This document shows positions 1-12,917 of a DNA stretch of 55,977 nucleotides, one piece after another (the stretch's first letter is position 1; each line of letters begins with the position of its first letter). The translations under genes and the position numbers were made by a program. The DNA comes from an uncultured Porphyromonadaceae bacterium (GTDB lineage Bacteria; Bacteroidota; Bacteroidia; Bacteroidales; Muribaculaceae). Under the pieces are notes generated by a model. The model did no database searches. It saw only the letters and a program-made list of their open reading frames with translations, and had not been told where the DNA came from. Where the stretch lies: the NCBI GenBank assembly GCA_947177135.1, contig CAMWTI010000003.1, positions 1 to 55,977 of the forward strand, given 5' to 3'.

Positions 1-70
1 CCCATTCGTCTATCGGTTAGGACGCAAGATTTTCATTCTTGAAAGAGGAGTTCGACTCTCCTATGGGCTA
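1..70 (+). tRNA. tRNA-Glu (UUC anticodon), 5' end truncated by about 2 nt at window edge
   Basis: Cloverleaf readable: cccat/atggg acceptor, TTTTCAT anticodon loop, GAGGAGTTCGACTCTCC T-arm; CCA not encoded. Confidence 0.93.
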
Positions 71-106
71 CACCGCATAAAATCAACATTCCCCAAGCAC
101 ACTAAA

Positions 107-149
107 GCGCATGAATCGTAGTCGATTACGATTCATGCGCGTTTTTTTT
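107..149 (+). terminator. Rho-independent terminator
   Basis: gcgcatgaatcgta-gtcga-ttacgattcatgcgc perfect stem followed by gTTTTTTTT. Confidence 0.9.
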
Positions 150-172
150 CGCACCGCGCAAACCGCGCGGTT

Positions 173-202
173 TTGCTTTTTGACGAAAAATGCGTAAATT
201 TG
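173..202 (+). promoter_or_regulatory. Bacteroidetes sigma-ABfr-type promoter for thi operon
   Basis: TTG (173-175), 19-nt spacer, TAAATTTG (195-202). Confidence 0.7.
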
Positions 203-212
203 CGGCAATGCA

Positions 213-310
213 ACACAAGGGGGTGCCCAGACCGCGGGCTGAGATCATACCCTATGAACCTGATGCGGATAATGCCGCCGAAGGGAGTTTGTGGGCCGCT
301 AATGGCGGCA
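213..310 (+). promoter_or_regulatory. TPP riboswitch (THI element)
   Basis: Conserved blocks gggGTGC, gCTGAGAtcatACCC, GAACCTGATgCGGATAATGCCGcCGaaGGGA directly upstream of thiG. Confidence 0.93.
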
Positions 311-361
311 GAACGGCACCCCGTGTAGTTGTTTTTGGATTATCATTAAAACAATTTTCAG

Positions 362-2864
<2,503 letters not shown>

Positions 2865-2875
2865 GAGGAAAGACA

Positions 2876-3991
2876 ATGTTTTCCGACGAACTTAAACAAT
2901 ACGACTGGGACGAAACCACGTCGCGGATTGCCGCCAAGACAGCCCGCGACGTGGAAGCGGCCCTCGGCAAAGAGACCGCGCTCAGCGTCGACGATTTCAT
3001 GGCGCTGATCTCGCCGGCCGCACGCCCCTATCTGGAGCAGATGGCACGCAAAAGCCGGCGCATCACCCGCGAACGCTTCGGCAAGACCATCTCGATGTAT
3101 ATCCCGCTCTATGTGAGCAACGCCTGCACCAACCACTGCGTCTACTGCGGCTTCAACCACTCCAACCCGTTGCAGCGCGTCACTCTGACCCAGGAGCAGG
3201 TCAAGGCCGAGTGCGAGGCCATACGCCGCCTCGGACCGTTTGAAAACCTGCTGATCGTGTCGGGCGAGTTTCCGGCCCTCAACGGGCCTGACTATCTCGA
3301 GCAGGTGCTGCACACTGCCCGCCCCTATTTCCACAACCTCACCGTCGAGGTGATGCCGCTCAAGCAGCGCGACTATGAGCGCCTGGCCGCATCGGGACTC
3401 AACGGAGTGGTGTGCTTTCAGGAAACCTACCACCGCGAAGCCTACAACCAATACCACCCGCGCGGCATGAAGTCGATCTTCGACTGGAGAGTCAACGGAT
3501 TCGACCGTATGGGCGCCGCCGGACTCCACAAGATCGGCATGGGTGTGCTCATCGGCCTGGAAGACTGGCGCACCGACGTGACCATGATGGCGCGCCATCT
3601 GCTATACCTGCGCAAACACTACTGGCGCACGCGTTTCAGCGTCAACTTCCCGCGCATGTGTCCGGCCGAGGGCGGCTATCAGCCCAAAGTCGTGATGACC
3701 GACGCCGAACTGGCGCAGCTCACATTTGCCTTCCGCCTGTTTGACAACGACGTTGACATCTCCTACTCCACCCGCGAAAGTCCCGCCTTCCGCGCCAACA
3801 TGATGCAACTTGGCGTCACGTCAATGAGCGCAGGCAGCAAAACCGAGCCTGGCGGCTATGTGTCGACACCCGACGCCCTCGAACAATTTGAAGTAACCGA
3901 TTCGCGCACTCCGCTGCAGGTGGCCGCCGAAATCGCCGCGCTCGGCTATGAACCGGTGTGGAAAGACTGGGACCGCCGATACGACGGATGA
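2876..3991 (+). CDS. thiH: 2-iminoacetate synthase ThiH (radical SAM)
   Basis: ORF 371 aa; CTNHCVYCGF radical SAM motif; follows thiC. Confidence 0.95.
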   Translation: MFSDELKQYDWDETTSRIAAKTARDVEAALGKETALSVDDFMALISPAARPYLEQMARKSRRITRERFGKTISMYIPLYVSNACTNHCVYCGFNHSNPLQRVTLTQEQVKAECEAIRRLGPFENLLIVSGEFPALNGPDYLEQVLHTARPYFHNLTVEVMPLKQRDYERLAASGLNGVVCFQETYHREAYNQYHPRGMKSIFDWRVNGFDRMGAAGLHKIGMGVLIGLEDWRTDVTMMARHLLYLRKHYWRTRFSVNFPRMCPAEGGYQPKVVMTDAELAQLTFAFRLFDNDVDISYSTRESPAFRANMMQLGVTSMSAGSKTEPGGYVSTPDALEQFEVTDSRTPLQVAAEIAALGYEPVWKDWDRRYDG

Positions 3992-4067
3992 ACCGCTGCC
4001 AGCCTCCACACGTTCAATCTCCGACAAAATAAACAACATATCCAATTATTCTCTATTCCTGAATGAA

Positions 4068-4754
4068 ATGAAAAACTATGTTTCCGCACTGCTGCTCGCC
4101 ATTTCAGTAGTGATTCTCGGCCTCTCGATCAAGGCCGGCATCGACAATTTCGCATTCCGCGACCGCACCGTCACAGTCCGCGGCCTGGCCGAACGTCAGG
4201 TCGAGGCAAACCTCGTGTCATGGCCCATGAGCTACGACATTGCCGGCAACGACCTTCAGGCGCTCTATGCCAAACTGCAAACCAACAACCGCATAATCAC
4301 CGACTTCCTGACCAAAAACGGCATCGACTCAACCGAAATCTTCGTGAACCCGCCGAGCGTCTACAACGCCGAAGGCAATGTGTATGGAGGCGACCGCGCA
4401 CGCTATCAATACAACTTCACGTCGACCGTCACAGTCAACACCACCAAGGTGCGCCTGGTGCGCCAGCTGCTCAACCGCATGCCCGAACTGCTGCGCCAGG
4501 GAGTGGCCGTCAACAACAACTACACCAACTATCAATACACCGACCTCAACTCCATCAAGCCGGAAATGATAGCCGAAGCCACCAAAAACGCACGCGAGGC
4601 CGCCGACCGCTTCGCCAGCGACTCACAGTCGAAAGTCGGCAAGATCAAAACCGCCACACAAGGCCAGTTCTCGATCGAATCGGTAGACAATTCCACCCCC
4701 TACCTGATGAACGTGCGCGTGGTGTCCAGCATCACATACTATCTTGAAGACTAA
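4068..4754 (+). CDS. SIMPL domain-containing (DUF541) membrane/periplasmic protein
   Basis: In-frame ATG at 4068 gives a signal anchor (MKNYVSALLLAISVVILGLSIKAG); TVTVRGLAERQVEANLVSW is SIMPL-like. Confidence 0.8.
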   Translation: MKNYVSALLLAISVVILGLSIKAGIDNFAFRDRTVTVRGLAERQVEANLVSWPMSYDIAGNDLQALYAKLQTNNRIITDFLTKNGIDSTEIFVNPPSVYNAEGNVYGGDRARYQYNFTSTVTVNTTKVRLVRQLLNRMPELLRQGVAVNNNYTNYQYTDLNSIKPEMIAEATKNAREAADRFASDSQSKVGKIKTATQGQFSIESVDNSTPYLMNVRVVSSITYYLED

Positions 4755-4781
4755 GCCGGCCTACGGCCAACCGAAAGCCTC

Positions 4782-4822
4782 AGCCCCGGACACGCCTTTG
4801 CCAAGGCATCCGGGGCTGCTTA
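4782..4822. terminator. Terminator hairpin between convergent genes
   Basis: AGCCCCGGA...TCCGGGGCT (4782-4790/4809-4817) with inner GCCTT/AAGGC stem. Confidence 0.75.
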
Positions 4823-4833
4823 CATTTTGAGAA

Positions 4834-5436
4834 TCATATCCACGGCCAGGTGGATATATAGGCACGCAGTTCGTCGGGCCACATGGCGCAGACTTTGCAA
4901 TATTCCCGTTTGGTGGCGAGCGCCAGCGCCATATCCTCCGACCTGCTGTTTATGCCTCGGGAGTGATACAGATGATAAATCACTCCGGGGATGATTACCG
5001 GATCACAGCCAAGTATGGTCAGCCGGTGATGACGTTCGGCATCTTCCGGCCCCCAGCCTGCAAAATACTCATTCTCCCAGCCGCAACGACGATAGCGTTC
5101 AATGTCCACAACGAAAAAGCCGCCCACCGAATTGAAACTGAACAGAGAGTTGCGCGGTGCCGTGAATTTTGTGAACAGCCTGATGTCGCCACGCCGGCAA
5201 AACACATCGGAATAATACTCATTGATGCTCCATGCTATTCCGTCATATGGTATGGCCATCACTTCTGTTTCAGAGTCATATACGGCATTATAAGCCGCCA
5301 GAATCTGCGCCCGTGGCACTATTATGTCCGTATCGGCCACAGCCGCCAGTCGTGTATCGGCCATGCGCAGCATTTCATTGATATAATGCGTGCGGTGAAA
5401 GATCGGTTTGCCGTCCGCCACAAAGCGATAAGTCAC
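4834..5436 (-). CDS. Galactosyltransferase/GT2-like protein, apparently lacking its N-terminal region (GTG start)
   Basis: HRTHYINEMLRMA, VGGFFVVDIERYRRCGWENEYFAGWGPEDAE (Glyco_transf_7C-like); begins mid-domain. Confidence 0.65.
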   Translation of the reverse strand: MTYRFVADGKPIFHRTHYINEMLRMADTRLAAVADTDIIVPRAQILAAYNAVYDSETEVMAIPYDGIAWSINEYYSDVFCRRGDIRLFTKFTAPRNSLFSFNSVGGFFVVDIERYRRCGWENEYFAGWGPEDAERHHRLTILGCDPVIIPGVIYHLYHSRGINSRSEDMALALATKREYCKVCAMWPDELRAYISTWPWI

Positions 5437-5536
5437 AGCGGCAAATCTGCACTCTGTAGCCGTCTTAACTGGATAAATATTTCTGAACGCAGTCTATACA
5501 TACAATTATAACAAACCGCACAGTCTTTATGCCTTG

Positions 5537-8526
5537 TTATTTTGTGATTTTTTTTGGCTTCTTATTGAACCGCCACTGCATATGGAATAAAATATACGAC
5601 GGTATGACATTTGACTCGACCTGACTGCGCTCCACAGAATTAACCGTATAAGTGATGTTGCTTAGCTGTCTGAGCAAATCATAACCATCAAGCACAAATA
5701 CCAGCGCGCCTTTGCAAACCGACTTGCTGACACGCGCATTCCACACAAAATCGGTAGTATTGGCCGACTTATAGGCATATCCGCGACGGGTATATGACGT
5801 AATATCTGTGCTTATGCTCCAATTGTAAGGAAGTGACACCGTGCCGTTGAATCCGCAATTCACTGTCCAGACATTATATGGTCTGACTCCGATATCCCTA
5901 CTGTCATAGCGGTTGAATCGGCCGTCGGCAAACACAGAGCCATTGAAGATTCCTTTCTGCCACCGTAGTTTCAGACGTTCTGTAACATTATGTTCCATCA
6001 CAGCGTGTGTAGGTGCATTCCCTGCAAAATCAGCATTTCCCGAATATGCCATGGAAACGCCTATGGATTTCTTGAATGCATAGTTTGTTTCCATAGAGAA
6101 ATGCCAGTTTCTGTTTTTCCCGAATGGCAGCGACAATCGATAATCGGCTCCAATTCGCCTGTCGCCATCGACATACGACGCCTTGATATATCTTTTCCGG
6201 AATCATAGTCATAAAAACTCGCCATACGCAAACCGTTGACACTGTATCTATACGACAAATGCAGATAATGCTGCCGTCCGTTGCTCCGCTGATAGAAATT
6301 TACAAAAGTCAGATATGAAGTAGAGTTTTTAATAGATTTCGTACCCAAAAAATGTTCCAGTCCCTCCGACGGACGATCAACCATCAGAGACAACGGAGTA
6401 TCATCTGTGCTGATTGTGCCGCCTAAATAAAAACTGATTCCATGAGCCTTCGGGCCTGATTGATCAAAGCGGAACATCAGCCATGCGTTAGGCAAAACCG
6501 ATGTGTTTTTTATCTGCTGAAGCCTGTTACCGGAGAAATAATCATATCTGCGCTCGGATATAATCATGGAGAAATTCGGACTAACCGTCAGGGTAAACGG
6601 AAATGAGCCAAGCGACATACCTAACATATTATACGGTTTCGTGCGGAAATAATGCCGACAGACGGTCTCCTTGCTCCGGAAACTCTGCTCAGGCTCGAAA
6701 ATCCCGTCAAGCAACTCTGCCCTTGGTATGAAATCAAGCTCCCTTCCGGTGTCATAGTCCGCCAGTTCATTCAACTGATAGGCCGAAGTTGTGTGACGGA
6801 TTCTCCAATACGTAAATTTATATTCCACAGGCAACTGCACGAGCATCCAATCAAAAAAATGCGTGAACTTGACTCCGGCGGAACATTCGGCCATATTGTC
6901 GGGATGATTCTTCTTGAACCGGTGTGACAGTTCAGACGACAATTCCGGATTGCCAAAAACATAGCGATAACGGTCAAACTGATTTTCGTGCTTCTGCTTA
7001 TAAATACCTTCGGCATAGAATGTGAGCATGGTCGGCTCAATTGCGCCTTCAAACAAGTTTATATTGGTTTCAGCCTTTAGCTTGGCATCGTTGGTGATTG
7101 CATCTGTCACGGAAGCATTGTCGCCAAAGTTGATCAGTGAGTCATTGTCAACTGGCCGTGTCTCCATCGATTCAAGCACATAAGTTTTCGATATGACAAC
7201 TGCCGGAGCGCGATATGATGCGGAAACGGTCGAGTGCCGGCGGTCCCTTTGTCCATGGGAAAACGACGGTTTTATCTCCAATATCGCTTTCTCTCCGAGT
7301 TTGGTAAAGAAAGTGTGGTCGGTCGAAACCGAAAATTTGCGATCCCGGTCGTCAAACCATTGATATTTCCACACATTGCCACCTACCTGATACAGTTCGG
7401 CGTCAGTCACAGTGCTTCTGTGCTCCCTGAGCCGCATTATATTCACGTTGCCCTTGACCTCCCATTTGTCGCGATAGCCTTTTGCCAGATAGTTGATGCC
7501 CCCTTTTTCGGTTGTGATCACCTTATCTGCCGAGTTGACACTCTGATCCAGCGTATTGTCATTTTCGCCAGGCGTATTGGTGTTTGACAGGTTATTGAGG
7601 TTGCCATATGCGTTCATTGACACAAAATCGGAAAACCACATACCGAACAGACGAGCCATATAGCGGTCATGAGTGCCATAACCCGCCTCGGCATTCACAC
7701 TGCCCCCGATGGAATATTCACGTTTGAGCCTGACGTCCATCGTGTATTCCATATCATCCGGAATATGGATGTTTACCAGCTCGGATATGCGGCCGCGCTT
7801 GTTATATACTGCTATATCCTTGACTGTATATGCGGCAATGTTTTCAAGCATCAGTTCATTATCATCGTTGAACAGATCGCGCCCATTGATGAGCAGCTTA
7901 TCAAGCCGCCGCCCGTTGCAATATATCACACCCTTCCCTTTCACCTCCACTCCGGGCAACTTTGAAATCAGCGCGTTAAGCATAGAACCCTCCGACAGCA
8001 CAAATGCATCGGCATTATAGACAAGCGTGTCGCCTTTATAATACATCATCACTTTTGTCGCCGTAAATGTGAACTCTTCCAGCTCCACATTTTTATTCCG
8101 CCGCATCAATACCGGAATAGTGTATGGATTCGGAGCGTCTTTCGGAATATCAAATTCCAAAATCTTCTGGTCGTATTTATCAGACTCTATTCCAGTTTTT
8201 TCGCCGACTCTGTATTCATATCGGTCAAGCACTTTCAAATATAGTTTATAGTGCCAGTTTTCACCGGTAGGTCTTTGTGTGAAATGATAAGTTATAGTCC
8301 CATTAGGCCCGCAGCTATCACGCCCCAGATTGACCCGGCGCACAAAACCATTTCTTAAACTATCATTTTGCCACTTTACAAGATGTGTCTTTGCCATAAG
8401 GGGCGTTTGACTGAGAGAATCCTTTATCTGAAACCGTAAATCAAATCCCTTATCAGCCCAACCTGACAACGAAACACAAAGGAGCATCAAGGCAAGCATG
8501 ACGCTGCGTCTAACCGTTGATAACAT
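5537..8526 (-). pseudogene. TonB-plug outer-membrane beta-barrel protein, split by one frameshift (ORFs 6061-8526 and 5537-6136)
   Basis: Two overlapping ORFs in different frames join to one barrel homologous to the upstream paralog 8677-11673; reading frame restored by one extra A at 6193-6196. Confidence 0.8.
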
Positions 8527-8676
8527 AATGAAGCTTTTAATTATTTTTTTGCATCATAACTCACTATTTCATGAACCATTTCTAACGCAATCAAAGAGCA
8601 ATATAGAACCGCCGAACTTTCAGCCGACAGAGAAAAGACCAGATACAGTCAACAATAACACAACGCCGAAAGCGGA

Positions 8677-11673
8677 TCAATGGGTAGTGAGGTCGATATA
8701 GTAGCGGACACGGAGCAGGACATAGCTGGGCAGGGTGTTAGTCCAATATTCAGTGCGCCCGCTGGAATTGGAATATGAGTAGACATTGCTGACCTGGCCA
8801 AGCAGATCGTAACCGTCGAGAATAAATGTGAGGTTCGGCTTCTTCCAGTACCATGAGGCGGCGATATTCCATACGAGGTTATTGTCGTCGAGTGTACTGT
8901 AACCACGGTTTGTTATCAGACTGACGTCGGTCGATATTCGAAAATCATGCGGAAGGATGAAATTGGCATCGAGCTTATATTGCATATCCACCGACGACGA
9001 CGGAACATAATTGGCCATATTGCTATAGTAATGCCTGTAACGCATTTTCCACCCAGCTTCTATGGTATGCCCCGCTTTGCCGAACTCAAACGTGAGCGAA
9101 GCCGACGGATTAAGATTATCAGTATATCTGAAATTAGAGGAGGTGACGCCTCCAAGTTCAGTAAACCTGATCGGATAGCGGTCGGTTCGCCATAAGAAGT
9201 CAACGGAATATCCGAGCCTCTTCGCCCAACTGCCTTTCCAATGTTTTATTGTGCCGTTGCCTGAGTAAGAAGCCCTCAGTGCGCGGGCGCCGTTCATATT
9301 GTACAGACTCGAAGTGCGGATTCCGGTAGTCGGATCATAGACAATGCCGCTAATAACAATATTAGGCCTCGTTTCATAACCAAAATTTATGTTATGTGAA
9401 TGAGCAAAACCTTTGGTCTTGCCATATCCGAAGCCAAGTACACAATTATGGAAGTAACTGTTTTTCAGATTGGGATTGCCACGAAACACGAAGAGCGGAT
9501 CTGTATCGTTGACCACATCGATCAAGTTGCTCATTGAAAAGAGTATTGGATATGAGGTCCAATACAACGTGGCCGAGTAACTATGCTGCCCCTTGCGCGC
9601 ATTATATCGCACCGAGATATTTCCCTGGGGCAATATCGCGTTGTTTATGGCGGTGGTGTCGTAAGCCACACGGGTATAGTCAAGGCGTCGGGACATGAAA
9701 CACACAGATGGTCTGGCATTTACTGTCAGGTAGCCTTTTGCGTCCTCTTTATCGAGATCCGATTCTCCGAAACCGAAGCTGCCGACAGCTGATATACGGT
9801 GTTCTTCCGTGGTGTTGAGATTGTGTCGGCTATTGACAGGATCAATCACCTGCTCCAACTCGCCCAACGGAGGTATCTGCCCGAATTTCAGGCTTTCAAG
9901 CGACGCATTGTCGAGATTGCTGAGTAGATAACGATCATAGATGTCGCGGTTGCGGTTGTATTTATATGAATACTGCAGCGACACGGTCTGCCGGCCATTG
10001 AAGTTCATCTCATACTTGGCTGAACCCTTGACGTCACCGTTCCACGACGGCGACGCGCGCACATAGGCATAGACATCCGACGCCGGCTTAGCATCTGCGC
10101 CATAGTTGATGGTGTAGCGGTCAAATCGGTTTTCACGCGAGTTACGATAATTGCCATCAGCACCAAAAGTCAGATTATGCCTTATTCGGTCAAAAGCCGG
10201 AAGCACAACGGCGGCCGATGCCGATAAACCGACATCAAAAACGCGCCCGCTCGACTTTTCGTGACGTATGTCACGGTTTATCACGTGGCGAAACAGCGTA
10301 TCGGCGTCGCCAGAATAGATGGCTTCGATATCAGCAGCCGTCAGCCGACCGAAATCTCTGTTGAAAACCGCGCCGACAGACCGGCCGATCTCATCATTGT
10401 GACTGTAGCTGAACGATGGCGACAGATCGACCCTGACCTTGCTGGACTGCAGATAGGCCTCATGATTGGTCGACACCTTAAACTCCTTTGAGCGATCGCG
10501 GTCAAACGACGACTGGAAGTTGTCGCCCGACGTCAGATATGTCACACCGTTTTCATTTTGCCGGCGTATCTTCCTGTTGGAGTCCACACCCACCGTTCCC
10601 CTCACCCCGCGTTTTTTGTCAGGGGAATCATACTGATATGACAGGCCACCGGACAAAAACGAGCTTTCGCTGCCGTCGGCTTTGCCCGGACTCCAATAGT
10701 CGCCGCGTGTCGGATTGTCGCCGGTCGACAGATTATTGCCGTTGAAAAACGCCGAAAAGGCTGTAGTTTTGGTGAATCCGAGAGCGAATATCCGGCCCAG
10801 ATAGCGGTTGGATGTACCGTAACCGGCGTCGAGATTCATCCATTTGCCGACTGAATACTGCTTTTTGAGCACAACGTCCATCACCAGCGGCTTAGTATCC
10901 ACATCGCTGTAGCCGAGGAATTTATCTATATCGGAAGTCTGTTCAAACACCTTGATTTTCTTGACAGTATATGCCCCGAGGTTTTCCATCAGGGTGCGCG
11001 GATTGCCGTCGAAAAGCGACTTGCCCTCAAGCATCAGGCTGTTGACCATCCGTCCGTTGCACATGATCTGCCCGTGTTTGTTGATGGTCACGCCGTCGAG
11101 CTTGCGCAGCAGATCGTCGAGCATCGAGCCTTCAGGCAACAGAAAAGCGTCGGCATTATATATCAGCGTGTCGCCCTGATAATACAATTTGATCTTCGTG
11201 GCCGTGACGGTGACCTCGTCGAGCTGGCGCGGCAGCCGCAACAGACCAACCTCGCCAAGATTTATTGTTTTAAAGTAACCCTGGCTTGGTATATATGTCT
11301 TGTCGACGTTGATCCTTATTCTCCGCGTGCAGTATCCCTCGGCGTCTATGACCACGTCAAACGCATCCTTATCCTGAGGCAGAGACACCATATATGACTT
11401 ACGTTCCATCATGCCGTCAACCGAGATGAGCGTACAGGCCCTTGTCGCCACGACGGAGTCGCCCGGCAGAAACGCCATGACTTCAGGATCGGCAACATAC
11501 ATCCTGGTTATGGAATCGACAACCGCAAAAGAATACGGCACCAACACCGGCTCTTTGACATATGCTCTCGTAATGGAGCCCACCACTTGAAACATATAGT
11601 CCATGCCCTGAACATGCGCCATGCCACCAAACAGCATAGCCATAAGAAACACCACATATCGCACACAACGCAT
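8677..11673 (-). CDS. TonB-dependent receptor-like outer-membrane beta-barrel protein
   Basis: ORF 998 aa; signal peptide; DEVTVTATKIKLYYQGDTLIYNADAF plug-like domain; C-terminal beta strands ending LPSYVLLRVRYYIDLTTH. Confidence 0.8.
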   Translation of the reverse strand: MRCVRYVVFLMAMLFGGMAHVQGMDYMFQVVGSITRAYVKEPVLVPYSFAVVDSITRMYVADPEVMAFLPGDSVVATRACTLISVDGMMERKSYMVSLPQDKDAFDVVIDAEGYCTRRIRINVDKTYIPSQGYFKTINLGEVGLLRLPRQLDEVTVTATKIKLYYQGDTLIYNADAFLLPEGSMLDDLLRKLDGVTINKHGQIMCNGRMVNSLMLEGKSLFDGNPRTLMENLGAYTVKKIKVFEQTSDIDKFLGYSDVDTKPLVMDVVLKKQYSVGKWMNLDAGYGTSNRYLGRIFALGFTKTTAFSAFFNGNNLSTGDNPTRGDYWSPGKADGSESSFLSGGLSYQYDSPDKKRGVRGTVGVDSNRKIRRQNENGVTYLTSGDNFQSSFDRDRSKEFKVSTNHEAYLQSSKVRVDLSPSFSYSHNDEIGRSVGAVFNRDFGRLTAADIEAIYSGDADTLFRHVINRDIRHEKSSGRVFDVGLSASAAVVLPAFDRIRHNLTFGADGNYRNSRENRFDRYTINYGADAKPASDVYAYVRASPSWNGDVKGSAKYEMNFNGRQTVSLQYSYKYNRNRDIYDRYLLSNLDNASLESLKFGQIPPLGELEQVIDPVNSRHNLNTTEEHRISAVGSFGFGESDLDKEDAKGYLTVNARPSVCFMSRRLDYTRVAYDTTAINNAILPQGNISVRYNARKGQHSYSATLYWTSYPILFSMSNLIDVVNDTDPLFVFRGNPNLKNSYFHNCVLGFGYGKTKGFAHSHNINFGYETRPNIVISGIVYDPTTGIRTSSLYNMNGARALRASYSGNGTIKHWKGSWAKRLGYSVDFLWRTDRYPIRFTELGGVTSSNFRYTDNLNPSASLTFEFGKAGHTIEAGWKMRYRHYYSNMANYVPSSSVDMQYKLDANFILPHDFRISTDVSLITNRGYSTLDDNNLVWNIAASWYWKKPNLTFILDGYDLLGQVSNVYSYSNSSGRTEYWTNTLPSYVLLRVRYYIDLTTH

Positions 11674-11731
11674 CTCTACTTTCGTTGAATTATATTGACG
11701 AATAGCCTGTCGGGCATGCAGTTAAAACATG

Positions 11732-12718
11732 TCATTTGACATGAGAGGATTCCTGCTCCATCAGATCAAGGACAGCGGGGAAGAAGGGCTGATTTGTTTG
11801 CTTTAACAGTGTGTCCTTGTCGGCGTCGGTCAGGCGATTGTCTTGCTGCCATCCGGCCATCTTCCTGAGCAGGGCGAAATCGGCAGGCAGCGAGGTGGTT
11901 GCGCCATAGTCAGCCCAATTGACCTGATTGCCTTTATAGTTGCCGGCATTCATGATGATCAGCTCAGGATTGCCGGTGTCAAACAGCGAACCGATGCGGC
12001 GCAGGCTGCTGTCGGTCAGTTCGGTGAATTTCGGGTAGCCATCAGGCGCGGGCAGATTGCGTACTCCGGCGCTCTCGGATATCCACCGGTCTGGATTTGC
12101 CGCACGGCCCATGGTCTTGCTCTGAAGAGTGAGCAACCCAAGGCGTTTGGCGTCGTCACTCCACGAGGCATTGGCCGCAATGGAGTCGGCGTGAGCCTTA
12201 TATCTGCTGACGATGAAGTCGGCATATTGAGCTTCGTCGCAGTCTATCGGCAGGTTAAACAAATCGTTGCCGATGAGCTGGTATATGGCCAGATAGTCAT
12301 CGCTCTGCTCTGTGGCGGTCGTGCCGGAATACATTCCGTCGGTGACAATGCGGGCAGTATTGTCGTCGGCCTTCGTTATACTCACATTGACAGTCTCTCC
12401 GGGTGCAAGCCATGTGGTGGCGCCAAGGTCGAAGTTGCCGCCATAAAACCACACCGGAGTGGTGCCGGCCACCGGAATCTTGATCAAGCCATTGCCGTCA
12501 CGGTCGGTAGTGAAGCTATACTGGCGCTGATAGCCTGTGGGATCTTCAAGCAGAAGGAGCCAATTGGCCGGCGGATTCGGCCCATGAAAGTTGATAACAG
12601 TGGTATCAACCTCCAGAACAGGGGTTGCTGTGAATTCAGCAGACTTAGGCAACTCAGGACTACAGGCTCCGACGGCCAGAACGACGGCGGCAGCAAGCAT
12701 AACAGGATTCGTTTTCAT
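11732..12718 (-). CDS. Hypothetical lipoprotein, possibly related to the N-terminal regions of thioredoxin-like proteins
   Basis: MKTNPVMLAAAVVLAVGACS lipobox. Confidence 0.6.
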   Translation of the reverse strand: MKTNPVMLAAAVVLAVGACSPELPKSAEFTATPVLEVDTTVINFHGPNPPANWLLLLEDPTGYQRQYSFTTDRDGNGLIKIPVAGTTPVWFYGGNFDLGATTWLAPGETVNVSITKADDNTARIVTDGMYSGTTATEQSDDYLAIYQLIGNDLFNLPIDCDEAQYADFIVSRYKAHADSIAANASWSDDAKRLGLLTLQSKTMGRAANPDRWISESAGVRNLPAPDGYPKFTELTDSSLRRIGSLFDTGNPELIIMNAGNYKGNQVNWADYGATTSLPADFALLRKMAGWQQDNRLTDADKDTLLKQTNQPFFPAVLDLMEQESSHVK

Positions 12719-12854
12719 TTATGTGCGTATTTATCGTTTTTAATTCGCTACAAAGATAATTATTTTTTAACATAACGACAAATTTATTTATTATTCCACA
12801 CCATCCGCAACTTAGATTTAAAGTCAACACCCGATTAACCGAACAATATAAAAT

Positions 12855-12896
12855 GACCCGCATCGCCCCATGAAAAACAGACAGGGAATGCGGGTC
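12855..12896 (-). terminator. Hairpin downstream of the phosphate transporter gene
   Basis: GACCCGCA (12855-12862)/TGCGGGTC (12889-12896). Confidence 0.5.
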
Positions 12897-12917
12897 AAAT
12901 ATCGTTTACGGACAGGA

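Noticed and set aside
4963-5511. 182-aa plus-strand ORF opposite the glycosyltransferase
   Set aside because: The minus strand encodes recognisable GT motifs (GWGPEDAE); the plus frame has none
11843-12775. 310-aa plus-strand ORF opposite the lipoprotein 11732-12718
   Set aside because: The minus-strand ORF has a proper lipobox signal peptide; the plus-strand ORF has no signal, domain or promoter
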